A stretch of 64,000 nucleotides of DNA from Vibrio sp. Y2-5 (GCF_014596725.1 NZ_JACVEG010000001.1:62001-126000), one strand, 5' to 3'; counted from the stretch's first letter, positions 21,361 to 30,892 are shown. The notes: generated by a model not told the origin, from the letters alone. A program made the numbers and translations.

Positions 21361-21656
21361 GATATCCCCCTTATCGTTATAAATTTTTAAATGACTTTTC
21401 CACTGCGCTTAACAAAGTCTAGGCGCAAAAAACATTGTCGGTAGGAGCGTTGTTAGAGCATTTGGTTATTTGCTTAGTCGGTTTAGTTTTACTCAAATAA
21501 TGATTGTTGATTTTTAAGAGACTTAGCTAACTAATCAGAATGAAACATAAAAAAAAACTACTTTTTCGTTGACTATACGATAAAAAATAGGTTAAACGTA
21601 GGGGTAAGCAAACACATAAATGAAGTAAGATTTCTATGTTTAATAACAGCCTAGTA
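21361..21656. promoter_or_regulatory. thr operon promoter region
   Basis: Divergent spacer. TTGACT at 21569-21574 and TTAAAC at 21592-21597 with 17-bp spacing are the best promoter candidate and would start the transcript about 50 nt before thrL. The rest is A/T-rich and shows nothing else I can name. Confidence 0.5.
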
Positions 21657-21713
21657 ATGATGACAACCACCATTATTATTACCGACATTACGCGTGTTGG
21701 GGCAGGCTGCTAA
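21657..21713 (+). CDS. thrL: thr operon leader peptide
   Basis: An 18-residue peptide, [18 protein letters not shown]. Nine of residues 3-12 are threonine or isoleucine codons (five Thr, four Ile), the regulatory amino acids of the thr operon, and it is followed by a strong terminator hairpin. This is the classic ribosome-stalling attenuator: shortage of charged tRNA-Thr or tRNA-Ile stalls the ribosome and prevents termination. An alternative ATG one codon downstream is equally possible. The ribosome binding site is weak. Confidence 0.9.
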   Translation: MMTTTIIITDITRVGAGC

Positions 21714-21731
21714 GCGTAAAATTTACAAACA

Positions 21732-21766
21732 AGGCCTGTATCCCCACCGATACAGGCCTTTTTTTA
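21732..21766 (+). terminator. thr attenuator terminator
   Basis: Perfect 11-bp stem AGGCCTGTATC / GATACAGGCCT with a 6-nt loop, followed by TTTTTTT. It lies between thrL and thrA. Confidence 0.95.
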
Positions 21767-21796
21767 TGCCTATTTTTAATGACTTGGAGTAAAGGG

Positions 21797-24256
21797 ATGC
21801 GAGTTCTAAAGTTTGGAGGTTCATCGTTAGCTGATGCTGACCGTTTATTACGGGCAGCAGACATCATTGCCAATAACGCTCAGCAGGAAGACGTTGCCGT
21901 TGTTCTTTCTGCACCGGGTAAAACCACAAATAAACTTGTGGCAGTGATCGAAAGTGCGATGCGTAATGGAGAAGCGGAACTACAGATTAAAGAGTTGGAA
22001 TCTTCGCTCAACACTTTGTTTGAAGATATAAAAGCAGTATTGCCAAACATCGATGGCACTGCGTTTGACAACCAAGTTAAAACCTCAATGTCACAGCTAC
22101 GTCAGTTTGTGCACGGAATTAGCCTATTAGGCATGTGTCCTGATAATGTGAATGCTCGCATTATCAGTAAAGGTGAGCGTGTTTCTATTCAGCTAATGAA
22201 AGCCGTAATGGAAGCAAAAGGATTAGCCGCTAATCTGATTGATCCAGTAAAATATCTGCTAGCGAAAGGGGACTATTTAGAAGCGATGGTAGATGTGGAT
22301 GTATCCACTCAAAACTTCAAATCAAATCCTCTCCCAGAAAAACATGTCCACATTATGCCGGGCTTTACCGCGGGTAATAAAAAAGGCGAATTGGTTTGTC
22401 TAGGTCGTAACGGTTCTGACTATTCTGCAGCGGTCTTAGCGGCTTGTTTACGTGCAGAGTGTTGTGAAATTTGGACTGATGTCGATGGTGTTTATAACTG
22501 TGACCCTCGCTTAGTTGAAGATGCGCGCTTACTTAAATCTCTTAGTTATCAAGAAGCAATGGAACTGTCTTACTTTGGTGCTTCCGTTCTTCATCCCAAA
22601 ACTATCGCTCCTATTGCTCAATTCCACATTCCATGCCTAATCAAAAACAGCTTTAACCCACAAGGCCCTGGTACTTTGATTGGTCTTGATACTGGTGAAG
22701 ATAAACTAGCGATCAAAGGCATTACAACGCTTAATAACCTAACAATGGTCAACGTTTCAGGCCCTGGTATGAAAGGTATGGTAGGGATGGCGAGTCGCGT
22801 ATTTGGTGCGATGTCCGCTTCAGGCGTTTCTATTGTTTTGATCACTCAGTCTTCATCTGAATACAGTATCAGTTTCTGTATTGAAGCTGAGCATAAAGTT
22901 CTGGCTCAGCAAGCATTGTCAGAAGCATTCGAACTCGAACTAAAAGATGGCTTGTTGGAGCCTGTTGAGTTTATGGAAGATCTTTCGATCATCACTTTGG
23001 TGGGGGATGGCATGCGCACATCGCGCGGAGTGGCATCTCAATTTTTTGCTTCATTAACAGAAGCGCACGTCAACATTGTCGCGATTGCTCAGGGGTCATC
23101 AGAGCGTGCAATTTCAGCGGTTATTCCAGAAGACAAAGTGTCTTCAGCCATTAAGGCATGTCACGAAAACCTGTTTAATTCTAAGCATTTCCTTGATGTC
23201 TTTGTTATCGGCGTTGGTGGCGTTGGTGGCGAATTGGTTGATCAAATCAACCGTCAACAAGCGAAACTGGCTGAAAAAGGTATCGTGATTCGCGTATGTG
23301 GTTTGGCGAACAGCAAGGGTTTATTGCTTGATAGTGAAGGCCTACCTCTCGATAACTGGCGTGATCGCATGGGTGCGGCGTCGGAAGAGTTCTCATTAGC
23401 TCGCTTGATTGCTCTAGTGAACCGTAACCATATCATCAACCCTGTGCTGGTGGATTGTACTTCTAGTGAATCGATCGCTAATCAATATACAGATTTCTTA
23501 GCGGCAGGCTTCCACGTTGTTACTCCAAACAAGAAAGCAAACACTGCAAGCATGGCGTATTACCATCAGTTACGCGAAGTGGCTCGTCACTCTCGTCGTA
23601 AATTGATGTATGAAACAACAGTAGGTGCTGGTCTACCGGTTATTGAAAACCTGCAAAACCTAATTGCTGCAGGTGACGAACTGGAGAAATTCAACGGTAT
23701 CTTATCTGGCTCTTTATCATTTATCTTCGGTAAGCTAGATGAAGGTCTGACACTGAGCCAAGCGACAACTATCGCGAAAGAAAAAGGTTTCACTGAGCCA
23801 GATCCTCGTGATGATCTATCCGGTATGGATGTAGCTCGTAAACTACTGATCCTTGCTCGTGAAGCGGGAATGGTATTAGAGCTTGAAGATATTAAGGTGG
23901 AACAAGCGTTACCACCGGGCTTTGATGCATCAGGTAGTGTTGAGGATTTCATGGCTCGCTTGCCTCAAGCGGATGAATATTTCCAACAGTTGTCAGCTAA
24001 AGCGGCTGAAGAAGGAAAAGTTCTTCGTTACGTGGGTGAGATCGCGGAAGGCGAATGCCGAGTGCACATCGCGATGGTTGATGAAAATGGTCCAATGTTC
24101 AAAATTAAAGATGGCGAGAACGCTCTGGCATTCTACAGCCGCTACTATCAGCCAATTCCGCTAGTGCTACGCGGTTACGGTGCAGGTACAGAAGTAACTG
24201 CTGCAGGTGTATTCTCGGATGTCATGCGTACGCTTGGCTGGAAATTAGGGATTTAA
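21797..24256 (+). CDS. thrA: Bifunctional aspartate kinase / homoserine dehydrogenase I
   Basis: Catalyses the first and third steps of threonine synthesis from aspartate. 819 residues, E. coli length. The kinase begins [13 protein letters not shown] and has [10 protein letters not shown]. Two ACT domains at about 315-460 bind the feedback inhibitor threonine. The dehydrogenase starts near residue 467 with [11 protein letters not shown], with [13 protein letters not shown] and the catalytic-lysine region [18 protein letters not shown] further on. ATG 21797 has GGAG 7 bases upstream and starts at the conserved residue, unlike the ATG six codons before. First gene of thrABC, under the thrL attenuator. 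Confidence 0.97.
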   Translation: MRVLKFGGSSLADADRLLRAADIIANNAQQEDVAVVLSAPGKTTNKLVAVIESAMRNGEAELQIKELESSLNTLFEDIKAVLPNIDGTAFDNQVKTSMSQLRQFVHGISLLGMCPDNVNARIISKGERVSIQLMKAVMEAKGLAANLIDPVKYLLAKGDYLEAMVDVDVSTQNFKSNPLPEKHVHIMPGFTAGNKKGELVCLGRNGSDYSAAVLAACLRAECCEIWTDVDGVYNCDPRLVEDARLLKSLSYQEAMELSYFGASVLHPKTIAPIAQFHIPCLIKNSFNPQGPGTLIGLDTGEDKLAIKGITTLNNLTMVNVSGPGMKGMVGMASRVFGAMSASGVSIVLITQSSSEYSISFCIEAEHKVLAQQALSEAFELELKDGLLEPVEFMEDLSIITLVGDGMRTSRGVASQFFASLTEAHVNIVAIAQGSSERAISAVIPEDKVSSAIKACHENLFNSKHFLDVFVIGVGGVGGELVDQINRQQAKLAEKGIVIRVCGLANSKGLLLDSEGLPLDNWRDRMGAASEEFSLARLIALVNRNHIINPVLVDCTSSESIANQYTDFLAAGFHVVTPNKKANTASMAYYHQLREVARHSRRKLMYETTVGAGLPVIENLQNLIAAGDELEKFNGILSGSLSFIFGKLDEGLTLSQATTIAKEKGFTEPDPRDDLSGMDVARKLLILAREAGMVLELEDIKVEQALPPGFDASGSVEDFMARLPQADEYFQQLSAKAAEEGKVLRYVGEIAEGECRVHIAMVDENGPMFKIKDGENALAFYSRYYQPIPLVLRGYGAGTEVTAAGVFSDVMRTLGWKLGI

Positions 24257-24259
24257 TCA

Positions 24260-25231
24260 ATGAGTTCAAGTGACATGGGCGTAGTCGTTTACGCCCCAGC
24301 TTCTATCGGTAACGTGAGTGTTGGTTTCGACGTATTGGGTGCCGCAGTTTCACCGATTGACGGAACACTGCTTGGGGATCGTGTACAAGTCAAAGCAGGT
24401 TCAGAACCCTTTACACTGAAAACAGCAGGCAGCTTTGTTTCTAAGCTTCCAGAAAACCCGAAAGAAAATATCGTTTACGATTGTTGGACAGTGTTCGCGC
24501 GCGAATTAGAGAAAAAGCAGGTTGAATTGAAGCCTCTTGAAATGACGCTAGAGAAGAACATGCCTATTGGCTCTGGTTTAGGTTCTAGTGCATGTTCAAT
24601 TGTTGCTGCATTGGATGCGCTTAACCGTTTCCATGATCAACCATTAAATGAAACGGAACTGTTGGCATTAATGGGTGAGATGGAAGGTAAGATCTCTGGT
24701 GGCATTCACTATGACAACGTTGCACCATGTTATCTCGGTGGCGTGCAACTGATGCTTGAAGAGCTTGGCATTATCAGCCAAGAGGTGCCTTGCTTTGATG
24801 ATTGGTACTGGGTAATGGCTTATCCGGGTATTAAGGTTTCAACCGCTGAAGCCCGTGCTATCTTACCATCTCAATATCGTCGCCAAGATATTATTGCTCA
24901 CGGTCGTTATTTGGCTGGCTTTATTCATGCCTGCCATACCAATCAACCTGAGTTGGCGGCAAAAATGATCAAAGACGTGATCGCGGAACCTTATCGTGAG
25001 AAACTGTTGCCTGGTTTTGCCAAGGCTCGTCAATATGCGCTTTCTGCTGGTGCACTGGCGACAGGCATCTCTGGAAGCGGTCCAACGCTATTCAGTGTCT
25101 GCAAAGAAAAAGACGTTGCTGAACGTGTTGCGCGTTGGCTGGAACAAAACTATGTACAAAACGAAGAAGGATTCGTTCACGTTTGTCGTCTAGACAAAAA
25201 CGGTTCAAAAGTTACAGGAAGTGAGCTATGA
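24260..25231 (+). CDS. thrB: Homoserine kinase
   Basis: GHMP-family kinase that phosphorylates homoserine with ATP, 323 residues. The ATP loop is [23 protein letters not shown] near residue 95; the N-terminal [18 protein letters not shown] and the C-terminal [13 protein letters not shown] are the other GHMP motifs. It begins 3 nt after the thrA stop, and its stop overlaps the thrC start (ATGA), so thrABC is tightly coupled. Confidence 0.97.
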   Translation: MSSSDMGVVVYAPASIGNVSVGFDVLGAAVSPIDGTLLGDRVQVKAGSEPFTLKTAGSFVSKLPENPKENIVYDCWTVFARELEKKQVELKPLEMTLEKNMPIGSGLGSSACSIVAALDALNRFHDQPLNETELLALMGEMEGKISGGIHYDNVAPCYLGGVQLMLEELGIISQEVPCFDDWYWVMAYPGIKVSTAEARAILPSQYRRQDIIAHGRYLAGFIHACHTNQPELAAKMIKDVIAEPYREKLLPGFAKARQYALSAGALATGISGSGPTLFSVCKEKDVAERVARWLEQNYVQNEEGFVHVCRLDKNGSKVTGSEL

Positions 25232-26514
25232 AGCTTTACAACATAAAAGAAAATGATGAACAAGTATCCTTTGGCCAAGCCGTGCGCCAAGGATTAGGTC
25301 GTAACCAAGGCCTATTTTTCCCGTCGGAATTACCAAAATTTGATGATATTGATGCGCTGTTAGCAGAAGATTTCGTAACTCGTAGTACTAAAATTCTGTC
25401 AGCTTTGATTGGTGATGAGTTACCAACTGAGAAAGTGAATGAGATGGTTGCATCAGCATTCCAATTTCCAGCACCTATCAAGTCAGTTAAAGATGGCGTT
25501 TATGCGCTTGAGCTATTCCATGGTCCTACGCTTGCGTTTAAAGACTTTGGCGGTCGTTTTATGGCTCAGTCTCTTGCGGCTGTGTCTAATGGTGGAAAAA
25601 TCACGATTTTGACTGCAACTTCTGGTGATACAGGTGCTGCGGTTGCCCATGCTTTCTACGGCATGGAAGACATCAATGTAGTGATCCTTTATCCAAAAGG
25701 TAAAATCAGCCCACTTCAAGAAAAGCTGTTCTGTACACTAGGTAAGAACATCCACACTGTTGCTGTCAATGGCGATTTCGATGCATGCCAAGCATTAGTT
25801 AAAAACGCTTTTGATGATGCTGAACTGCGTGAGAAAGTGGGTCTTAACTCAGCAAACTCAATCAACATTAGCCGTCTGATGGCGCAAATCTGTTATTACT
25901 TCGAAGCAGCTGCGCAAATGAGCAAAGCAGAGCGCGAGAATCTCGTCGTTTCAGTTCCAAGTGGTAACTTCGGTAACCTAACTGCAGGTTTATTGGCTAA
26001 AGCATTGGGTTTACCTATCAAACGTTTTATCGCGGCTACTAACGCAAACGACACTGTGCCTCGTTACCTAGAAACCGGTAAATGGGATCCAAAACCTACA
26101 GTGGCGACCACTTCAAATGCGATGGACGTAAGCCAACCAAACAACTGGCCACGTATTGAAGAGCTCTGCAAGATCAAAGATTGGGGATTGGAAACCTTAG
26201 GTAAAGGTGCGGTTCTCGATAACGAAAGTGCGGAATCAGTGAAAGAACTGAACGCATTGGGTTATCTGTGCGAGCCACACGGTGCTATCGCTTATCGTGT
26301 ACTTGATCAGCAATTACAGCAAGGTGAAACAGGGTTGTTCTTATGTACTGCTCATCCAGCGAAGTTCAAAGAAGTGGTAGATGATATTTTAGGTACTGAC
26401 ATTGAATTACCAGCGCCTTTGGCTAAACATGCGGTTATGGATCTGCTGTCTGACGAGATGGATGTTGACTTCGCAGCATTGAGAGAGCTTCTAATCAAGG
26501 TTCGTGGCGAATAA
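25228..26514 (+). CDS. thrC: Threonine synthase
   Basis: PLP enzyme that converts phosphohomoserine to threonine, last step of the pathway. 428 residues as in E. coli. The PLP lysine is Lys105 in [21 protein letters not shown] and VPSGNFGNL bind the cofactor phosphate. Overlaps the thrB stop by 4 nt and ends the operon before a terminator. Confidence 0.97.
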   Translation: MKLYNIKENDEQVSFGQAVRQGLGRNQGLFFPSELPKFDDIDALLAEDFVTRSTKILSALIGDELPTEKVNEMVASAFQFPAPIKSVKDGVYALELFHGPTLAFKDFGGRFMAQSLAAVSNGGKITILTATSGDTGAAVAHAFYGMEDINVVILYPKGKISPLQEKLFCTLGKNIHTVAVNGDFDACQALVKNAFDDAELREKVGLNSANSINISRLMAQICYYFEAAAQMSKAERENLVVSVPSGNFGNLTAGLLAKALGLPIKRFIAATNANDTVPRYLETGKWDPKPTVATTSNAMDVSQPNNWPRIEELCKIKDWGLETLGKGAVLDNESAESVKELNALGYLCEPHGAIAYRVLDQQLQQGETGLFLCTAHPAKFKEVVDDILGTDIELPAPLAKHAVMDLLSDEMDVDFAALRELLIKVRGE

Positions 26515-26560
26515 TACAGTGAGTGGGGAATCATGATTGATTCCCTACCAGCAAAGCATA

Positions 26561-26602
26561 AAAAAGCGGTGCTACTTTACAGTAAGAGCACCGCTTTTTT
26601 TA
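26561..26602. terminator. Bidirectional terminator between thrC and grcA
   Basis: AAAAAGCGGTGCT / AGCACCGCTTTTTTT with an inner ACTTTACAGT hairpin. A smaller hairpin, GGGAATCA...GATTCCC, lies just before it at about 26525-26545. Confidence 0.92.
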
Positions 26603-26617
26603 ATCTGTGAAACTGAA

Positions 26618-26995
26618 TTATAGAGATTCAGTAAAAGTACGAGCGATAACGTCGCGTTGTTGCTCTGGAGTTAGAGAGTTAAAACGAACAGCGTAGCCCG
26701 ATACACGGATAGTTAGCTGTGGGTATTTCTCTGGATGCGCTACTGCATCTTCCAGCGTTTCACGTTTAAGAACGTTAACGTTTAGGTGTTGACCACCTTC
26801 GATTTTTGCTGGAGTTTCGATTGCCACTTCACGGCTTTCGTACTCGCCAAGGTCAGATACTGGAACAACTTGATCTTCTGAGTAGCTACCAGTTGCTGCA
26901 ACACAACGAGCTTCGTTTGTTTCACTATCGATTAGCCAAATAGAGTTAAGTAGGTCATCATTAGCTGCTTTAGTGATTTGGATACCTTGGATCAT
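26618..26995 (-). CDS. grcA: Autonomous glycyl radical cofactor GrcA
   Basis: A small protein that replaces the damaged C-terminal glycyl-radical part of pyruvate formate-lyase after oxygen exposure. 125 residues, nearly identical to E. coli over the last 50 ([33 protein letters not shown]). Gly100 in RVSGYAVRF is the radical site. ATG 26995 has GGAG 7 bases upstream; a TTG just before it is out of place. The upstream region has two FNR boxes in the arrangement known for E. coli yfiD. Convergent with thrC. Confidence 0.97.
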   Translation of the reverse strand: MIQGIQITKAANDDLLNSIWLIDSETNEARCVAATGSYSEDQVVPVSDLGEYESREVAIETPAKIEGGQHLNVNVLKRETLEDAVAHPEKYPQLTIRVSGYAVRFNSLTPEQQRDVIARTFTESL

Positions 26996-27064
26996 CAATA
27001 TCTCCTAGTCCACTTTCAGTGGTATTTATTGGTGTTAAATTTCGTAATTATTGTTGAGCTTCGT

Positions 27065-27108
27065 ATTATATATTTTATATCCATGATTATAGTATTGATA
27101 TAGGTCAA
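27065..27108 (-). promoter_or_regulatory. grcA promoter with proximal FNR box
   Basis: On the minus strand, TATAAT at 27065-27070 and the FNR-like site TTGATATAGGTCAA at 27095-27108 (9 of 10 consensus positions). With a start point near 27060 the FNR box centre falls at about -41, the class II activator position. The grcA ATG is about 65 nt downstream of this start point. Confidence 0.75.
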
Positions 27109-27147
27109 AAAACAACATAAAACCTTAATTAGTTTAAGGTGAATAAA

Positions 27148-27161
27148 TTGATGTTAATCAA
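27148..27161 (-). promoter_or_regulatory. Distal FNR box of grcA
   Basis: TTGATGTTAATCAA, a perfect TTGAT-N4-ATCAA. Its centre is 53 bp from that of the proximal box. The rest of 26996-27333 is A/T-rich divergent promoter DNA for grcA and nfo with no ORF. Confidence 0.75.
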
Positions 27162-27333
27162 TAAGTGATTAATAAATATAACTATTCAATTAATTTTTAA
27201 TGATTAAAAAATATTTTATGGTTAATTTTTGCTCTATTTGTAGTAATAAAACTACATTTTTACGTGCTAGAACAATCTAAATAGAACAAATCAGTAAGTT
27301 ACAAAAGTGAACCTGAAAGTAGAAAGTGATTAA

Positions 27334-28209
27334 ATGACAAATGAAGTAAAGCCTGTTGGCAATAAATATATTGGTGCTCATGTTTCAGCTGCTGGCGGCG
27401 TCGATCAGGCACCATTAAGAGCAAAAGAGATTGGTGCAAACGCATTCGCTATTTTTACTAAGAATCAGCGTCAATGGGTTGCTAAACCTTTAGAGGCGTC
27501 AACGATAAGGCGCTTTAAAGAACAATGTCAGCGTTTAGGTTTTTCTGCCGATTGTATTTTGCCTCACGATTCTTACTTAATTAACTTAGGTGCACCTGAA
27601 GAAGAGAAGTTGGAAAAATCGCGTGCTGCGTTTTTCGATGAGATGGAGCGTTGTAACCTATTAGGGCTGAAGCTGCTGAACTTTCATCCAGGTAGCCATT
27701 TAAAACTGGTGTCTGAAGAACAGTGCCTCGCGACTATTGCTGAGTCAATCAATCTTGCTCATAAAGCTGTACCGGATGTGATTGCTGTTATCGAAAATAC
27801 AGCAGGGCAAGGAAGCAACTTAGGTTGGCGCTTTGAACATTTGGCGGCAATCATTGATCAAGTGGAAGACAAATCTCGTGTCGGTGTTTGCCTCGATACT
27901 TGCCACACATTTGCCGCTGGCTACGATTTAAGTAGCTTTGAAGCTTGTGAAGCGACCTTTGCTGAGTTTGATCGTATTGTTGGTATGCACTATTTGAGAG
28001 CAATGCATATTAATGATTCAAAAGGCGGGTTAGGCAGCAAGCTGGATCGCCACCATTCATTAGGTAAGGGTGAGATTGGTTGGGATTGCTTCGAATACAT
28101 CTCTAAAGATCCTCGTTTTGATAATATCCCATTGATTTTAGAGACAATTGATCCTGATATTTGGCATTTAGAAATCCAAACAATGCGCGATCACCATTTA
28201 AGTGTATAA
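27334..28209 (+). CDS. nfo: Endonuclease IV (AP endonuclease)
   Basis: Zinc-dependent AP endonuclease of base excision repair; it cuts 5' to abasic sites and damaged 3' ends. 291 residues, family length 280-285. TIM-barrel with metal ligands in segments such as [67 protein letters not shown] and LETIDPD. Divergent from grcA. Followed, across an unusual 426-bp spacer, by ung, another repair gene. The ribosome binding site is weak (AAAG). Confidence 0.96.
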   Translation: MTNEVKPVGNKYIGAHVSAAGGVDQAPLRAKEIGANAFAIFTKNQRQWVAKPLEASTIRRFKEQCQRLGFSADCILPHDSYLINLGAPEEEKLEKSRAAFFDEMERCNLLGLKLLNFHPGSHLKLVSEEQCLATIAESINLAHKAVPDVIAVIENTAGQGSNLGWRFEHLAAIIDQVEDKSRVGVCLDTCHTFAAGYDLSSFEACEATFAEFDRIVGMHYLRAMHINDSKGGLGSKLDRHHSLGKGEIGWDCFEYISKDPRFDNIPLILETIDPDIWHLEIQTMRDHHLSV

Positions 28210-28635
28210 ATTGTTAGTCTGAGATCACGATATTGGCATGCTTTTCTCATGACGTTTTCATGAAACGTTGTAAAGAAGGATGCCTAATTATGTTCTCTTC
28301 AGTTTGTGTTACCTCATCATTCAGTGCTCGACCTGCTGCTCGTATGCCAGTGCCTAATCGGCATGTAACAGGTCGAGGTCATCATCGTTCTCCTCAACCA
28401 AGTAAGCCTCATTGCAAGTAAAGCTTACTAATGAGAGCTGCAGTTTATCGCTAGGACGTTACTTGGCGGTTGTTGGGTTGATGACATTTTGAGTCGTTTA
28501 CGACAATCTTGAGCAATATCTGAGGATTCAGAGGCTCCATGAGTTGTCGTATTCTAATTTACGAGTGCTGTCTGGCTGCAACTTTGTGTCCATGGGTATA
28601 AGATAAAGCAATTATTTTTATACTCAGGAGCTGCT
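28210..28635 (+). ncRNA. Candidate structured leader or sRNA between nfo and ung
   Basis: Spacer full of inverted repeats: ACGTTT/AAACGT at 28253-28269; CTCGACCTG/CAGGTCGAG at 28327-28377 with inner ATGCC/GGCAT; AGTAAGC/GCTTACT (28401-28407 with 28423-28429) interleaved with CTCATT/AATGAG (28408-28413 with 28430-28435), so only one of the two can form; and TACGACAA/TTGTCGTA (28499-28506 with 28544-28551) with nested GAGC/GCTC and CTGA/TCAG. GTCGT/ACGAC at 28493-28504 competes with the last. No T-tract follows. I recognise no Rfam family. Regulation of ung by this RNA is inference. Confidence 0.45.
28290..28421 (+). CDS. Putative 43-residue leader peptide / small protein
   Basis: ATG with AAGGA 9 bases upstream, 43 codons, stop at 28419-28421. 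The peptide begins MFSSVCVTSSF and ends GHHRSPQPSKPHCK; it is rich in Arg, Pro, Ser and His and has no membrane segment. The stop codon lies in the loops of the two competing hairpins at 28401-28435, as in translation-controlled leaders. An in-frame ATG at 28260 lacks a ribosome binding site. Similarity to any known protein is not established. Confidence 0.45.
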   Translation: MFSSVCVTSSFSARPAARMPVPNRHVTGRGHHRSPQPSKPHCK

Positions 28636-29322
28636 ATGAGCCATTCTTTGACTTGGCACGACGTCATTGGTCTAGAGAAAGAACAAGAATATTTCCAGCA
28701 AACGCTGAAGTTTGTAGAGGATGAGCGTGCCGCTGGTAAAGTCATCTTTCCGCCTGCTAAAGATGTATTTAATGCGTTTCGCTTTACTGAATTCGACGAT
28801 GTCAAAGTGGTTATCCTTGGACAAGACCCTTATCACGGCCCTAATCAGGCTCATGGTTTGTGTTTTTCTGTCCTACCGGGAGTAAAAACGCCTCCTTCTC
28901 TGGTGAATATGTATAAAGAGTTGGCTCAAGATATCGAAGGGTTTCAAATCCCGAATCATGGCTATTTAAAAAGCTGGGCTGATCAGGGCGTTCTGTTGCT
29001 CAATACGGTTTTAACAGTAGAGCAGGGTAAGGCACATTCACATGCCAAAACGGGTTGGGAAACGTTCACAGACCGTGTGATTGATGCGCTAAACCAGCAT
29101 CGTCAAGGCGTGATCTTCCTTCTCTGGGGATCTCATGCACAGAAAAAGGGTCAGATGATCGATAGAAGTAAGCATCATGTACTTATGGCTCCGCATCCTT
29201 CGCCGTTATCAGCTCATCGTGGTTTCTTCGGTTGTAAGCATTTTTCGCAAACAAATCAGATACTCAAACAGTTAGGGCAAATGCCAATTGATTGGCTACC
29301 AACTCTTGATTCGAATCAATGA
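28636..29322 (+). CDS. ung: Uracil-DNA glycosylase
   Basis: Removes uracil from DNA, first step of base excision repair. 228 residues. Water-activating loop [13 protein letters not shown] with Asp64 and His67, [17 protein letters not shown], and the DNA-intercalating [13 protein letters not shown] loop are all present. AGGAG lies 6 bases upstream of the ATG. Its last codons contain a perfect FNR-box palindrome that may serve the next gene. Confidence 0.97.
   Translation: MSHSLTWHDVIGLEKEQEYFQQTLKFVEDERAAGKVIFPPAKDVFNAFRFTEFDDVKVVILGQDPYHGPNQAHGLCFSVLPGVKTPPSLVNMYKELAQDIEGFQIPNHGYLKSWADQGVLLLNTVLTVEQGKAHSHAKTGWETFTDRVIDALNQHRQGVIFLLWGSHAQKKGQMIDRSKHHVLMAPHPSPLSAHRGFFGCKHFSQTNQILKQLGQMPIDWLPTLDSNQ
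29306..29319 (+). promoter_or_regulatory. Perfect FNR box before the hemerythrin gene
   Basis: TTGATTCGAATCAA, a 14-bp perfect palindrome and perfect FNR consensus, overlapping the last codons of ung (LDSNQ). Its centre is about 116 bp upstream of the hemerythrin ATG. A TATTGC at 29342-29347 would be a weak -10 at the right distance. Partly constrained by coding, so the call is tentative. Confidence 0.55.
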
Positions 29323-29428
29323 TGTGATGAATGATTGTTTCTATTGCTGATTTTTCGACCAAAATCAAAGCGAATTAGTCATTCCTTATATAGACTTTAC
29401 CTACAAGACTGTGTAGGGGAGACGCACA

Positions 29429-29980
29429 ATGATGATTGAAAGAATCAGACGTGAACATGGATACATGACTCGACTGTTGGCTATTTTGCGCGGAAAGTTA
29501 CAGCTTCTTAAAGACGAAAAACCGATTAACTACAGCCTCGTTAAGGAAATTGTGGATTACCTTTCAAGTCATTCTGAAAGTGTCCATCACCCTAAAGAAG
29601 ACATTCTTTATCGGCATTACATGCAGCATTATGGCGAGCATGAAGAAGTATCGGATTTAGAAAAAGAACATGATCTTTTATCTAAATCAACGCATGAGTT
29701 TTTGAATACAGTTGAGATGATTCTAAATGATGCAGTTGTTCCTCAAGATGTCTTTATGGAACAGCTAGAACAATTTATTAGTTCACAGCGTCAACATTTA
29801 GAAATGGAAGAGCAAACTGTTTTACCACTGATTAATCGGACTTTTAGCGTCGCAGATTGGCAACAGGTTGAATCTGAATGGAATTGTAATGAAGATGATC
29901 CTGTTTTTGGTTCAACCATTGCAGAAAGATACGCTCAGCTTGCTCGTCGAGTAAGAAAAAGCGAGACAGAATGCAATTAG
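29429..29980 (+). CDS. Hemerythrin HHE-domain protein
   Basis: 183 residues, a four-helix hemerythrin-like domain over about 1-140. Candidate diiron ligands: His10 (REHGYM), His48 (SSHSE), His53/His54 and Glu57 (SVHHPKED), His81 (EHDLL), His123 and Glu127/128 (RQHLEMEE). Such proteins bind O2 or NO, or repair or store iron; the exact job is not known here. CCTACA/TGTAGG (29400-29417) can pair over the GGGGAG ribosome binding site. Two tandem ATGs; the first is used. The upstream FNR box suggests anaerobic induction. Confidence 0.85.
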   Translation: MMIERIRREHGYMTRLLAILRGKLQLLKDEKPINYSLVKEIVDYLSSHSESVHHPKEDILYRHYMQHYGEHEEVSDLEKEHDLLSKSTHEFLNTVEMILNDAVVPQDVFMEQLEQFISSQRQHLEMEEQTVLPLINRTFSVADWQQVESEWNCNEDDPVFGSTIAERYAQLARRVRKSETECN

Positions 29981-30000
29981 TCGAAGTGTAAAAATAGAAA

Positions 30001-30020
30001 AGGCGCCAATAAAGGCGCCT
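30001..30020. terminator. Bidirectional terminator between hemerythrin and DUF3545 genes
   Basis: AGGCGCC / GGCGCCT with a 6-nt AATAAA loop. The T-rich flank is better on the minus strand. Confidence 0.8.
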
Positions 30021-30027
30021 CTTCTAT

Positions 30028-30216
30028 TTATAATTTGAGGTCATCAAGCTCTAGACAAACATCCATTTCTAGTAACTCTCTTTCCAACCGTTTTCGATCT
30101 CGTATTGCTTCTATTTCACGCCACATCCTTTTAGCTGGTTTCGCTTTGCTACTCGCATTTGAGCGGAGCTTTGCGATTTGTGCATCTAACAATTCATCGA
30201 AGTGCAAGTCATCCAT
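30028..30216 (-). CDS. DUF3545-family small protein
   Basis: 62 residues, highly charged and helical (MDDLHFDELL, KPAKRMWREIEAIRDRKRLERELLEMD), the pattern of DUF3545, a small family I know from Vibrio and Shewanella relatives. Function unknown. The ATG at 30216 is preferred over the upstream TTG because of GAGG 7 bases before it. Stands alone and convergent to the hemerythrin gene. Confidence 0.85.
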   Translation of the reverse strand: MDDLHFDELLDAQIAKLRSNASSKAKPAKRMWREIEAIRDRKRLERELLEMDVCLELDDLKL

Positions 30217-30892
30217 AAGCAAGCCTCTTTCTGGTTGTCTCCTGTCCTGGAGTTTTTTCTAAATATCATATTTTTTAGGACAATAACTATGATTTATTTC
30301 TCATTTGTTTCATTGATATGAAATTTTTATGGATTTCTTCCAGGAATATAAACTTTGCTAGCATTGGGTTGGTTGTTATTTAACCGGTTGGATACCGTAT
30401 TTCTTATTTATTGATAATTGGCTGATGTTAATAAAAGGTTGTTAATCTAGGTTGTGGGCTTCTCGGTTGTTTAATTTTTGGTCTCTAAGTTTCGAAATGC
30501 TTCAAGTTCTGCAATTAGAAATTATTTTACGATGGCGCATATAGATCTATAAGGGGGAACATGGCTTTAACTTATTGTGCATGACATAAGTTTGATGTGG
30601 GTGTTGATGTTTAATAAATGTAATAATAGTGTTCTGTTTGTGTAATGTTCGCTTAGTGTTGTTTCTACGAATGGATCAGACGGATTTTCACAAATGCAAC
30701 TTGACTCATATTGATTTTTAACCACCCAGCCTGCATTATTCACGCCCATCATACAGATACCTAAACCACTAGCGTATCTCCAATCTCCTGAACTACACAC
30801 CATAATAAAAGCAAATCGCAGCCAGCGAGCGTGTAGTTAAAGTGCTAACTTTTATTTTCAGGTTCTAATACTTACTCTTTTTAGAGGTTTTT
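30217..30892. other. 676-bp spacer upstream of the alanine symporter
   Basis: A/T-rich stretch holding the DUF3545 promoter, a doubtful minus-strand ORF (30567-30803, listed separately) and the promoter of the symporter gene, for which TAATAC near 30867 is a possible -10. No tRNA, repeat or clear operator seen. Confidence 0.4.
30567..30803 (-). CDS. Doubtful 78-codon ORF, possible gene remnant
   Basis: An open frame of 78 codons that reads protein-like in its first 50 residues (SSGDWRYASGLGICMMG, VVKNQYESSCICENPSD), with Trp, Cys and Gly not expected from A/T-rich noise. There is no ribosome binding site at the ATG, and the frame stays open only about 10 codons further upstream. I recognise no family. 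It may be a real small gene, a fragment, or chance. Confidence 0.2.
   Translation of the reverse strand: MVCSSGDWRYASGLGICMMGVNNAGWVVKNQYESSCICENPSDPFVETTLSEHYTNRTLLLHLLNINTHIKLMSCTIS

Noticed and set aside
23238..23252. GGTTGATCAAATCAACC palindrome in thrA
   Set aside because: Inside coding sequence with three-base spacing; a chance palindrome.
28401..28435. H-type pseudoknot in the nfo-ung spacer
   Set aside because: The interleaved stems have joining loops of 0 and 1 nt, too short to cross 6-bp stems; read as alternative hairpins.
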